Assembly: GCA_904501715.1 (NCBI GenBank)
Contig: CAJGCD010000058.1
Location: 1 to 9,597, forward strand
Source of the DNA: an uncultured Clostridia bacterium
Lineage (GTDB): Bacteria; Bacillota; Clostridia; Oscillospirales; CAG-272
Direction of reading: 5' to 3'
DNA: 9,597 nucleotides
Shown: positions 1 to 6,897 of the stretch, piece by piece
How the letters are laid out: each line of letters opens with the position of its first letter
How positions within the stretch are numbered: the stretch's first letter is position 1
Made by a program: the position numbers and the translations under genes
Notes under the pieces: model-generated
Databases searched by the model: none
What the model saw: the letters and a program-made list of their open reading frames with translations, nothing else
What the model was told of the DNA's origin: nothing

Positions 1-45
1 CATTTTTGCGGTTTGTAAATATATTTATTGAATTTTATATAATTA

Positions 46-114
46 CCTCCCGGAAGGTAAAAAAAGCCTTCCTCCGGGAGGAAGGTGGCACGCGGAGCGT
101 GACGGAAGGAGCCT
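46..114 (+). repeat. GC-rich palindromic interspersed element, copy A
   Basis: CCTCCCGG at 46-53 can pair with CCGGGAGG at 74-81, and AAGG (54-57) with CCTT (67-70). A tighter local hairpin is formed by CCTTCCTCC (67-75) and GGAGGAAGG (77-85). After it comes GGTGGCACGCGGAGCGTGACGG and then GGAAGGAG. Seen on the minus strand, the hairpin is followed by a T-run (the A-run at 59-65), so it could act as a leftward terminator. The layout (A-run, hairpin, GGC plus small hairpin, purine-rich repeat of the stem strand) matches copy B at 143-204 in the opposite orientation. Elements of this look are common between genes in gut Clostridia; that comparison is from memory. Confidence 0.6.
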
Positions 115-142
115 GCGTAAATTGAAATTTATATTGACCTTG

Positions 143-204
143 TTGTAGCGCACTCTCCCTCAGTCGCCTGCGGCGCCAGCTCCCTCCCGGAGGGAGCCTT
201 TTTT
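143..204 (-). repeat. GC-rich palindromic interspersed element, copy B (inverted relative to A)
   Basis: On the plus strand CTCCCTCC (180-187) and GGAGGGAG (189-196) form a hairpin followed by CC and six T (199-204), an intrinsic-terminator shape for rightward transcription. Read on the minus strand the order is A-run, GGCTCCC hairpin, CTGGCGCCGCAGGCGACTG, GAGGGAG. This is the same design as copy A. The two copies therefore sit as an inverted pair about 30 bases apart. Between them (115-142) is AT-rich sequence with no recognisable feature. Confidence 0.6.
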
Positions 205-217
205 ATGTTCACCTATA

Positions 218-240
218 GCTTGTCAATTTTACTGACAAGC
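218..240. repeat. 8-bp hairpin in a tandem hairpin cluster
   Basis: GCTTGTCA (218-225) and TGACAAGC (233-240) form a perfect 8-bp stem with a 7-base loop. It is the first of four closely packed hairpins downstream of the ABC operon (seen on the minus strand, the last one reached). Confidence 0.55.
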
Positions 241-243
241 ACT

Positions 244-263
244 GCATTTGTGGACACAAATGC
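244..263. repeat. 9-bp hairpin next to the operon terminator
   Basis: GCATTTGTG (244-252) and CACAAATGC (255-263) are perfect inverted repeats separated by two bases; sterically this gives an 8-bp stem with a 4-base loop. It directly abuts the terminator stem that begins at 264. Confidence 0.55.
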
Positions 264-303
264 AAAAATACGGCATACCTCTTTCGAGATATGCCGTATT
301 TTT
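264..303 (-). terminator. Intrinsic terminator of the ABC operon, bidirectional
   Basis: AAAAATACGGCATA (264-277) and TATGCCGTATTTTT (290-303) form a perfect 14-bp stem. It is extended after one mismatch by CTC/GAG (279-281 with 286-288), leaving a 4-base loop. The stem ends in A/T tracts on both sides, so it has a U-run on either strand. It lies 44 bases after the DUF4340-like stop codon and is the best termination site for the minus-strand operon. Confidence 0.85.
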
Positions 304-314
304 GTAAAACTGTC

Positions 315-335
315 CTTTAGAGTGACGCTCTAAAG
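315..335. repeat. 8-bp hairpin just after the operon's last stop codon
   Basis: CTTTAGAG (315-322) and CTCTAAAG (328-335) form a perfect stem with loop TGACG. It lies between the stop codon at 348 and the terminator at 264-303. There is no adjacent T-run, so it is more likely a 3'-end stabilising structure than a terminator. Confidence 0.5.
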
Positions 336-347
336 AGTCGCTTTTTC

Positions 348-2609
348 TTATTTTATTGCGTCCTTATCTATATCCTGGCCCGCAAAGAATTTCTCTATGT
401 CGTTGATAAATTTCTGCAATCTGTTGGTCTGGAGGTAGAAGCCTCCCTGACCGTCAACAACGATATAAGCCTTTCTTTCGGTTATTTTATAGAAGTCGCA
501 GGTCTTGACCTTGCCGTTCTCGTCGGTGGTCTTGATGGTTATAATGTGATTATCCTTGTTAGCTATAAGAGCTGCCTCTTCCTCTGCCGAAATAGCATAG
601 GAGTCCACGAGTCTGAGTGAATTGATATTCGAGAAGAGCTTCTTGAATATAGTGGTATGGTAGCGGAGTATCTTATCGGTCTTTCCGTTGGCACGGACTA
701 TGGTAACGTAGTCCTTGTCAATATATACCTTGTCTCCGTTTGCCGCCTCTCTGTATCCGTCCATAACGTGTACTTGTTCGTCCAAAGAGTTATACTCGAA
801 GTGACGCGAAGCGGGCTTGGTCTCCTTGCCCTCAGCGTCGTAAACGTATATTCTCTGAGGAGTAACTATCCACCGGTAGCCCTCTCGGTCGGTGAACTCA
901 AGCACGGCGAAGGTGCTGACCTCTCTGCCCTTACTGTCGGTAGCGTCAACTCCCGTAGTGGTGAGTTCACCTATGGTGCCGTTATTTATCTTGAAATGTA
1001 CCGAATAGTCACCGTAAACAGCCTCTATATCTGTTGTATAAGCGATACCCAGCTGCAGGAAGGTGGGATATACCCAGTCGTAAGCATCCCACTTAAGGAA
1101 GCACAAGGTGGTCTGGGATACCTCGTTGATAATATTGATGTTGATGTTGCTTATGGAGCCTTCAACACCTGTGGAATCGGGGGGCATTGATATTACGGTA
1201 AAGGTGTAATAGTTGCCGTTGTCATTCATTTTAGATACGTATATCCTCTGGGTTATCTTGAACTTCTTGCCCGTTTTCTCGTCGGCCATATGTCGGTCAA
1301 ACTTGATAACGTATTCCGAGTCGTAATAGTACTGCTTATTGCCGTTTTCGTCAAGAACAGGGTCTCCGTTCTCGTCCACCTTCAGGGACATAAGTCCGCA
1401 CTCCGCCTTCTGGGCATCGGTGGGATTTATGACCGCGATATCCTTTATGACGGGGGTGGTAAGGTTCAGGAGCATTGTATCTATATTGTTGTGGTTCGGG
1501 TTATACTTATGGAAGGAGGTGCTGTTAAAGACGTAGGGGTGCATTCCAAGCACTGTTCCCGTTCTGTCCTCAATATCCACGTAGGAGAAGTCTATAAGGG
1601 GAGCTTCGTTGCCCTTTTGGGTAATTGAATAATTCTCCACCTCGTAGTAGTTGTTTTCGTTCTGAGCGTACACCATAGCGGGCACGAGATAGTTCTTCGC
1701 GGGACCCAGAACTGTGGTCTCGTAGGTCATCTTCTCGTCTACCGAGGATATGTCAGCGGGGGTAAGCACGTAGACCGCAGGTCTTACGCTGCCGTTGGGA
1801 TTTTTATATTGCAGGTAGTAGCCGCTTCCGTCGAGCAGGCTGTCTCCTATTATTATAGTGTGCCGCTCACCCGAGTGTGTGGTTATGGTGTAGGAGGTGG
1901 GCACGTAATTATAGGGATTGCCCTCCTCGTCAAAGCGTATCTCCTCGGCAAGACCGTAGTCAGCAAGATTCTCGGCAGGGTTATACGTTATATTTCCGTC
2001 TGCGTCCTTTTCGGGATCAAGACGTTTGTTCGCCTGAATATGACCCGCGTAATAGGTCAGATAGGATATGGCGTTATCATCCACCGAGATAAAGGGTGCT
2101 TCCTTCATTACGAAGTAATCGTTTTTGCTGTCCCCGTTCTCGTCTATTGCCATAACAGAGTATTTTCCGTACGAGTTGTTGACCGATATCTCCTTTATCG
2201 TATCCTCGTCTATGTATTCTATAACGATAAGCACGTCACCCATAGTACCCTCTCCGTCCTCCATGTAGTGAAGGTCGGGGATACCTCTTATAGTAGTGTC
2301 GCCCGTTTTGGGGTCTACCTGTACCCAGGTATCATAGGGGGTTATGTACAGCTCGTCCGTAGTGCCTAATGGCACGTCCTTTTTAAGCTCGTTGCCCTCC
2401 TTGTCGTACATTCCGAACACTCCGTCTACCTTTTTGATGTAGTAGGTGGTGTTGTCGTAATCGCGGAAATAGAATACCGAGTTGAAGAAGTGATAGAGAA
2501 GAGACAGGGTGATTGCGAGAGCCGCGAAAACAAGGGCAAAGACGATAATAGCTACCTTACGCCGATGGAGAAGAGTAGTTTTTCTTCTTTGTTCTCTGGA
2601 TTCTATCAT
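348..2609 (-). CDS. DUF4340-like membrane-anchored protein of a Gld-type ABC cassette
   Basis: This is a 753-residue protein encoded last in the four-gene operon. Residues 1-18 are basic (REQRRK, HRRK) and are followed by one hydrophobic segment at about 19-41. There is no second clear helix, so the bulk should lie outside the membrane. The stretch at about 215-300 (LADYGLAEE, TITTHSGERHTIIIGDSLL, YYLQYKN, AVYVLTPADIS) has the pattern of DUF4340 domains: 'yGL...', a strand ending in IGD, then YY and VY strands. It is longer than most family members as I recall them. Many DEnG/DEEG-type acidic turns occur (IDENGD, DADGN, DEEGN, DENGDPVLDENGN, DAEGK), probably beta-hairpin loops. The start codon overlaps the preceding gene's stop (ATGA, 2606-2609) and has the SD-like sequence GGAGAAAG upstream, implying translational coupling. 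In other bacteria DUF4340 proteins accompany GldA/F/G-like transporters; function is unknown. The family call is fairly sure, the role is not. Confidence 0.8.
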   Translation of the reverse strand: MIESREQRRKTTLLHRRKVAIIVFALVFAALAITLSLLYHFFNSVFYFRDYDNTTYYIKKVDGVFGMYDKEGNELKKDVPLGTTDELYITPYDTWVQVDPKTGDTTIRGIPDLHYMEDGEGTMGDVLIVIEYIDEDTIKEISVNNSYGKYSVMAIDENGDSKNDYFVMKEAPFISVDDNAISYLTYYAGHIQANKRLDPEKDADGNITYNPAENLADYGLAEEIRFDEEGNPYNYVPTSYTITTHSGERHTIIIGDSLLDGSGYYLQYKNPNGSVRPAVYVLTPADISSVDEKMTYETTVLGPAKNYLVPAMVYAQNENNYYEVENYSITQKGNEAPLIDFSYVDIEDRTGTVLGMHPYVFNSTSFHKYNPNHNNIDTMLLNLTTPVIKDIAVINPTDAQKAECGLMSLKVDENGDPVLDENGNKQYYYDSEYVIKFDRHMADEKTGKKFKITQRIYVSKMNDNGNYYTFTVISMPPDSTGVEGSISNININIINEVSQTTLCFLKWDAYDWVYPTFLQLGIAYTTDIEAVYGDYSVHFKINNGTIGELTTTGVDATDSKGREVSTFAVLEFTDREGYRWIVTPQRIYVYDAEGKETKPASRHFEYNSLDEQVHVMDGYREAANGDKVYIDKDYVTIVRANGKTDKILRYHTTIFKKLFSNINSLRLVDSYAISAEEEAALIANKDNHIITIKTTDENGKVKTCDFYKITERKAYIVVDGQGGFYLQTNRLQKFINDIEKFFAGQDIDKDAIK

Positions 2610-4648
2610 CTGTTCTTTCTCCTAACTATTATGACCACTCCCGCAACGGTTGCTATAAGAAGGGGAGCTACCGTGAGTATGACCGTATAGACCGTAGCCT
2701 CGTTTTCGGTTATGCTCTCGATGGTGTAATTTGAAAATTCCTTGTAGGCAAGTCCTACGGGAACGGGCTCACGTCCTATCATCTGGAGCGCCGCAAGCAG
2801 GAAGTCGGAGTTTCCGTAGGTGTTTGAGGTGAGATATTTCTCGCTGGCGAACTCGGTGCTTCCGCAGAGCATAACGAAGGCTGAATCGGGCAGTGTTCCC
2901 GAATATTCCTGATGGTTATAGGTATCTACCGATACCGAAACAAGGGGGATACGTTCTTTTTCGGTAGCGCTTAATATCTCCTCACCTGCCGCCACACCGT
3001 TTGCCTTGGCGCTGGAGTAGAACAGGTCATAGACCACGCGGTGCTGCTTAGTGTCGCTGTTCTGGGTTATATAGTACTCAAGAGTTTCGTCCTCAGGGTC
3101 CTGTACCCAGAGTCTGTCAAAGCCCGCGGTGCCTCCGATATCGTTATCGGGGTAGGAAAGAGCCGCCGCGTCGGGGAATACTACGTAGGGCTTACTGCCC
3201 ATAAGATTAGCAAGCCAGCCGCGCGCCATAACGTTCTGGGCGTAATCGCCTACCACCGCGGTGCTCGAGGATATGGACGACGAGCTATCCTGTACTATTA
3301 TGGGGTCGTCGCCGTTGCGGCGGAACGCAAGTCCCCATTCCTCAAGGAAGTCCTCGAAGTTATCAAGTCTGCCGCTGTGGGAGTTGGGCGACATAAATAC
3401 CATAAGAGAGTTTTTGGCGTGGAGGAAGTCGTCCAGCTTGTCAAGCTCACTGACGTTGTTCACTCCGTCCTTGTCCGAAATGAAGTCGGAGGTGGGGTTG
3501 AAGACCACCAGCAGACGGCATTCCGCGGGGATGTCCTGCTTAGCAAGGTCCAGAGGCTGAACCTCGTAGCCCGCGTCCTGAAGCGACATAAACAGAGGAA
3601 CCTCGTTGCCCTTTGTGGACTTGGGTATCTGCTCTAATTCTCCGTGGTTCGTGGTATAGCAAGCCAGAGGTGCGGCTGCTCTTGTAACCGCCAGAATGGA
3701 GGATGCAAGTGCCTTTTCTCCGTTATAAGCCACGGGGGTCTCCTCGTTCTCGAATATGTAGAAGCTGCGGAGAGTACGGACTCTGAACTCGCTGCCGCAC
3801 TCGATTATAATGCTGTCGTAGTCGATAGTATCGGTGGGGGAGTTCTTATACTTTGTAAATCTTGCGGGATGAAGCTCCGCGTTAACGTAATCTACCCAGA
3901 TATGGTCGGGATATTTTACTCTGAGCTCATCGTCTACGTTGAATACCACGTACTTGGTGGTCTCATCGTTTTCGAGCAGGTCCTTGTCGGTAAGGAAGGT
4001 TATCTTTATGGTGGGGTCTTCCTTGTATTCAAGATATTCCTTGTACTCGGTAATAGCCATGCCGTCGGGAACCATAGAGCTGTAAGCCTCTATCCACTTT
4101 GCGTTCTGCTCCTTCGCGGCTGCGTTCTTCTTCTTTATCTGCTCGTTCTGGCGGATGATGCCGTTTATTTCGTTTCGTTTATCATAGGTATAGTCTATGT
4201 ATTCCTTATACTCGGAGTATTCCGCGTAAGGAGTATAGGTAACCTTTTCCTCGTCGCTCTTGCCCTCGTTCTGCGCGTCTATAATAGCCTCGAGCTTTTC
4301 GTTGATGAGGTCGTTGTTCTTTTTAGCCTCCGCGTTGAAGGCGGCGATAGCTTCATTTTCGGTCTTTGTCTTGGCGTTGTAGGCGTCGTTCTCCACTCTG
4401 AATTTTTCAACCATTTCAATGGGAGTATCCGTATTGTCGGAGGGGTCTATCTTGCCTATAAGGTCGTAGCACTCGTCGGATATGGTGAAATGCAGGTCGG
4501 GAGTGAGGTCAACGTAAAGACCGTATCTCTGTACGAGAAGTGTGAAAAGTACGTTAAGGATGACGACTACGGCTACGATAGCTGCCGTAAGAGCCACCGA
4601 GGTTCCGCCGTAGCGGAGCTTACGTCCTGTTGTTGCTTTTAATTTCAT
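2606..4648 (-). CDS. GldG-like ABC transporter auxiliary protein with a large coiled-coil insertion
   Basis: This is a 680-residue protein with a transmembrane helix near each end (about 15-40, and about 653-674 followed by RRKNR), so most of it should be extracytoplasmic. After the first helix comes DLTPDLHFTISDE (47-59), the usual 'DLT...ytlS' start of the GldG/ABC_transp_aux (PF09822-type) region. The expected next strand, ITFLTDKDLL, appears only at about 216. Between them (about 75-213) is a charged, Lys/Glu/Asn/Tyr-rich insertion predicted by eye to be helical or coiled-coil, with EYSEYKEY (143-150) and EYKEYLEYKED (201-211). The core continues with KYVVFNV...YPDHIWVDYVN, AVTRA, YTTNHGELE (331-339, the 'GHGE'-like motif) and LLVVFNPTSDF. 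GldG-like proteins work with GldA-type ATPases and GldF-type permeases; substrates in Firmicutes are not known. The start is supported by SD-like AAAGGAA upstream, and the gene begins 27 bases after the permease stop. Confidence 0.85.
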   Translation of the reverse strand: MKLKATTGRKLRYGGTSVALTAAIVAVVVILNVLFTLLVQRYGLYVDLTPDLHFTISDECYDLIGKIDPSDNTDTPIEMVEKFRVENDAYNAKTKTENEAIAAFNAEAKKNNDLINEKLEAIIDAQNEGKSDEEKVTYTPYAEYSEYKEYIDYTYDKRNEINGIIRQNEQIKKKNAAAKEQNAKWIEAYSSMVPDGMAITEYKEYLEYKEDPTIKITFLTDKDLLENDETTKYVVFNVDDELRVKYPDHIWVDYVNAELHPARFTKYKNSPTDTIDYDSIIIECGSEFRVRTLRSFYIFENEETPVAYNGEKALASSILAVTRAAAPLACYTTNHGELEQIPKSTKGNEVPLFMSLQDAGYEVQPLDLAKQDIPAECRLLVVFNPTSDFISDKDGVNNVSELDKLDDFLHAKNSLMVFMSPNSHSGRLDNFEDFLEEWGLAFRRNGDDPIIVQDSSSSISSSTAVVGDYAQNVMARGWLANLMGSKPYVVFPDAAALSYPDNDIGGTAGFDRLWVQDPEDETLEYYITQNSDTKQHRVVYDLFYSSAKANGVAAGEEILSATEKERIPLVSVSVDTYNHQEYSGTLPDSAFVMLCGSTEFASEKYLTSNTYGNSDFLLAALQMIGREPVPVGLAYKEFSNYTIESITENEATVYTVILTVAPLLIATVAGVVIIVRRKNR

Positions 4649-4675
4649 ATGCAGTGTTCCTTTCTTTAAAAATTA

Positions 4676-5419
4676 TCAACCCCAACGGCGCTTGTCGTAG
4701 ACTCGCACTGTAAGGAGCAGGAACACGCCTGCTATGGAAAGGTAGTACACAAGGGCAGCGGGGTCAAGCAGACCGTAGCTGAAATTGGAAAATCTGCTCA
4801 TAAAGCATACCCAGTTGATAATGAACTTTACGGTGGTATTCTCTATGTAGTTGTTTACCATATTGAGAAGCAGCATACCAAGGATTATAGCCACTGTGAT
4901 TATGGCTGCCGCCAGCTGGTTCTCGGTAAGAGAGGAGATAAACAGACCGATAGCGATAAATGCCGCTCCGATAAGAATTATTCCCACGGTGCTGGAGATA
5001 ATGATAGAGAATACGGGACCTACCGCCTTGTCGTAGGCGTCCGAGATGCCCTCGGCGTTGTGGTATGCGGCGAGAGGGAAGAAGTTTATGCAGGAGACAA
5101 GCACTCCGCTCACGAAAAGCGTGAAGGCGGCAAGGAATTTGCCGAATACCATTCCCCAGATGGAAACGGGGGCGGTAAGGAGCAGCTGCTCGGTGCGGAG
5201 CTTCTTTTCCTCTGAAAACAGCTTCATAGTAAGAAGCGGTATAAGTATTATAAAGGATATGATTATAAGAGAAAAGTAGGTGGAGGTGTCATAGGTGCGG
5301 GCTACCAGAGTGGTATAGCAGCAAAGCAGTCCCGAAATAGCGAGAAATACTCCTACGTACACGTAGCCTATGGCATTGAGAAAATAAGAACGCAGTTCTT
5401 TTTTAAATATTGCAAACAT
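4676..5419 (-). CDS. ABC-2 type permease, GldF-like
   Basis: This is a 247-residue integral membrane protein with six hydrophobic segments at roughly 15-36, 49-68, 94-115, 135-160, 168-188 and 220-240. The N-terminus MFAIFKKELRSYFLNAIGYVY and the cytoplasmic-loop motif LTMKLFSEEKKLRTEQLLL (63-81) are hallmarks of the GldF/NosY-like branch of ABC-2 permeases. SLTENQLAAA (163-172) is also typical. It would form the membrane channel, probably as a dimer, energised by the ATPase encoded 18 bases upstream. It has an SD-like AAAGGAG upstream of the ATG. Its length is normal for the family. The substrate cannot be inferred. Confidence 0.9.
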   Translation of the reverse strand: MFAIFKKELRSYFLNAIGYVYVGVFLAISGLLCCYTTLVARTYDTSTYFSLIIISFIILIPLLTMKLFSEEKKLRTEQLLLTAPVSIWGMVFGKFLAAFTLFVSGVLVSCINFFPLAAYHNAEGISDAYDKAVGPVFSIIISSTVGIILIGAAFIAIGLFISSLTENQLAAAIITVAIILGMLLLNMVNNYIENTTVKFIINWVCFMSRFSNFSYGLLDPAALVYYLSIAGVFLLLTVRVYDKRRWG

Positions 5420-5437
5420 ATTGAGTACTCCTTTCTA

Positions 5438-6514
5438 TTATTCATCGTCGTCATCAAAGAGAGCCGAATATTCGCTCTCCTCGGACTTCTTCTTTTCGGT
5501 AATGGTCTTTGCCAGCTCGTGCTCCACACGCGCGCGGCGGGGAGGCTTCTGCGCGCCTCTTTCGTAGCGTGCCGAGCGGTCAGCCGCCTGGTCAACGATA
5601 GCCACGAATACCTCCTCAAGGCTCATTCCCAGCGCCTCCATGCCGATAAGGGGCCAGCCCTTTTCAGCCAGAGTGTAGAAGAGGCTCTTGCGGATGTCGA
5701 CTCCGACGTCGCTTTCGATGTTGTAGGTATAAGCGTCACCGTCTCTGGCGGAGGTGAGCTCGGCGTGAACGATACCCGGCTTCTGACGGAGCATATTGAG
5801 GACCTCCTTCTGAGGACCGCATATCTTGAGCTGGAAGCGGCGGTTGCTCTCTACCGCTCTTGTGATGTTCTCTGTGAGCTCGTCGGCTACTATCTTACCC
5901 TTGTTGATGATGATTATTCTGTCACAGACAGCCTGTACCTCCTGAAGTATGTGGGTGGAGAGTATGACCGTGTGGTCGCGTCCGAGATTGCGGAGCAGGT
6001 TGCGGACCTCGATTATCTGCTTGGGGTCAAGGCCTACCGTGGGCTCGTCGAATATGATTATCTCGGGATTGCCGATAAGCGCTTGCGCGATGCCTACTCT
6101 CTGGCGGTAGCCCTTGGAGAGGTTGCGGATAAGACGCTTGTACACGTCGCGTATCTTGACTACGTCACATATCTCCTCAAGGTGCTTTGTGCGGTTGAGT
6201 GTACAGCCCTTGAGGTTGTAGGTGAATATGAGATATTCCTCTACGGTCATATCAAGATAGAGAGGGGGCTGCTCGGGAAGATAGCCTATGTGCTTTTTAG
6301 CCTCCAAGGGGTAGTCAAGGACGTTGAGCCCTGCCACCTCTACGATGCCCGAGGTAGAGGACAGATAGCCCGTCAGGATGTTCATTGTGGTACTCTTTCC
6401 CGCTCCGTTAGGACCGAGGAAGCCCACTATCTCGCCCTTTTTGATCTCAAAGCTGATATCGTCTACGGCACAGTTCGCGCCGTAATTTTTCACGAGATGC
6501 TCGATTTTTATCAT
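5438..6514 (-). CDS. ABC transporter ATP-binding protein, GldA-like
   Basis: This is a 358-residue cytoplasmic ATPase. It has Walker A GPNGAGKST (34-42), Q-loop LPEQ (Q82), a signature region LSKGYRQR (132-139), Walker B IIIFDEP (152-158), D-loop GLDP and the switch histidine in STHIL (H188). The ending GMEALGMSLEEVFVAIV (291-307) is the normal C-terminal module of the drug-export/GldA-like subfamily. An additional tail of about 50 residues follows. It is basic first (RSARYERGAQKPPRRAR), then lysine/glutamate-rich, and ends in ALFDDDDE; such a tail is unusual. This is the first gene of the operon. The ATG is preceded by AAAGGAA with about 10 bases spacing. It should power the permease encoded downstream. 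Confidence in the ABC ATPase call is very high; the GldA-like assignment rests on the downstream gldF/gldG-like neighbours. Confidence 0.93.
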   Translation of the reverse strand: MIKIEHLVKNYGANCAVDDISFEIKKGEIVGFLGPNGAGKSTTMNILTGYLSSTSGIVEVAGLNVLDYPLEAKKHIGYLPEQPPLYLDMTVEEYLIFTYNLKGCTLNRTKHLEEICDVVKIRDVYKRLIRNLSKGYRQRVGIAQALIGNPEIIIFDEPTVGLDPKQIIEVRNLLRNLGRDHTVILSTHILQEVQAVCDRIIIINKGKIVADELTENITRAVESNRRFQLKICGPQKEVLNMLRQKPGIVHAELTSARDGDAYTYNIESDVGVDIRKSLFYTLAEKGWPLIGMEALGMSLEEVFVAIVDQAADRSARYERGAQKPPRRARVEHELAKTITEKKKSEESEYSALFDDDDE

Positions 6515-6578
6515 AGTGTAGGAATTCCTTTCCTTTATTTTTAACTTTAGCTAAAAAAGTCGTTAATATACAGAATAT

Positions 6579-6584
6579 ATTATA
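6579..6584 (-). promoter_or_regulatory. Possible -10 box of the ABC operon promoter
   Basis: The 155 bases upstream of the ATPase start (6515-6669) are very AT-rich and hold no gene. On the minus strand a perfect TATAAT occurs at 6584-6579, which would start transcription near 6571 and give a leader of about 57 nt. No good -35 hexamer lies 16-18 bases upstream, and other TATAAT-like boxes exist nearby on the same strand (for example at about 6594-6599 and 6611-6616). The exact promoter is therefore uncertain, but one probably lies in this stretch. Confidence 0.3.
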
Positions 6585-6669
6585 TCATATAATTATAAAC
6601 ATTTTGTGAATTATAGTAAGATTTGTTCAAATTTTGTGTGATTTTACTGTGAAAAAAGAGAAGAAAAAG

Positions 6670-6697
6670 CCTCTGTCAAAAAAATTCTTGACAGAGG
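6670..6697 (-). terminator. Leftward intrinsic terminator between the toxin locus and the ABC operon
   Basis: CCTCTGTCAA (6670-6679) and TTGACAGAGG (6688-6697) form a perfect 10-bp stem with an 8-base loop. On the minus strand it is followed by GCTTTTTCTTCTC, a usable U-tract. It would stop leftward transcription from the toxin promoter that escapes the weaker toxin terminator, insulating the ABC operon promoter region. The sequence from 6698 to 6773 holds nothing I can identify. Confidence 0.7.
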
Positions 6698-6773
6698 AAC
6701 GCGCAGGTGTTAAAATGTAAAGGGCGTTGGTCTTGCGTACCGTGAGCCATAGCGTAAAAAATGAATAAAACTA

Positions 6774-6802
6774 TTGACAAATCAAAAAAAGCGGTATATA
6801 AT
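6774..6802 (+). promoter_or_regulatory. Consensus sigma-70/A promoter of the antisense RNA
   Basis: Perfect -35 TTGACA (6774-6779), 17-base spacer, perfect -10 TATAAT (6797-6802). The predicted start is around 6809-6810. No open reading frame with an SD follows, so the promoter most likely drives a small RNA. A promoter this close to consensus is expected for a constitutive antitoxin RNA. Confidence 0.85.
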
Positions 6803-6808
6803 AATGAC

Positions 6809-6897
6809 AGAGGGACACCGATGACGGTTGCTTCCCCTTATGAATTAGTTAAGAAATAACCGCTTCAGCTTGGTCGGCAGGGCGGTTATTTCTTTTT
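6809..6897 (+). ncRNA. Predicted antisense antitoxin RNA, about 90 nt
   Basis: The RNA is inferred from the consensus promoter just upstream and the terminator at 6851-6897. Its 3' half (about 6850-6897) is fully complementary to the 3' end of the toxin mRNA, including the last four codons (His-Lys-Lys-Lys) and the stop codon. Its 5' half contains CGGTTGCTTCCC (6825-6836), identical to a segment of the toxin mRNA leader. GTTGCTTCCCC (6827-6837) can pair, with four G-U wobbles, with GGGGAGGTGAT of the toxin mRNA (minus strand, 6984-6974), which covers the Shine-Dalgarno site. This layout resembles type I antitoxins such as RatA, SR4 and RNA II of par. Expression is not shown; this is a prediction from promoter, terminator and complementarity. 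Confidence 0.75.
6851..6897. terminator. Shared bidirectional terminator of toxin mRNA and antisense RNA
   Basis: AAGAAATAACCGC (6851-6863) and GCGGTTATTTCTT (6882-6894) form a perfect 13-bp stem with an 18-base loop. On the plus strand it runs into T6893-T6897, a usable U-tract. On the minus strand it ends GCGGTTATTTCTTAACTAATTC, a poorer tract. The toxin's last two Lys codons and its stop codon lie in the stem. Confidence 0.85.

Noticed and set aside
1..347. CRISPR-like array
   Set aside because: The repeats here are two inverted, diverged palindromes and single hairpins, not regularly spaced direct repeats.
657..4642. Several long plus-strand open frames opposite the DUF4340-like and GldG-like genes
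   Set aside because: They have no SD sites and no recognisable motifs, and they mirror the reading frames of well-supported minus-strand genes.
5368..5619. 83-residue minus-strand frame overlapping the end of the ATPase gene
   Set aside because: It is an Arg-rich frame-shifted reading of the ATPase tail without a start signal. I considered a frameshift in the ATPase, but the annotated frame continues cleanly to a stop 18 bases before the permease.
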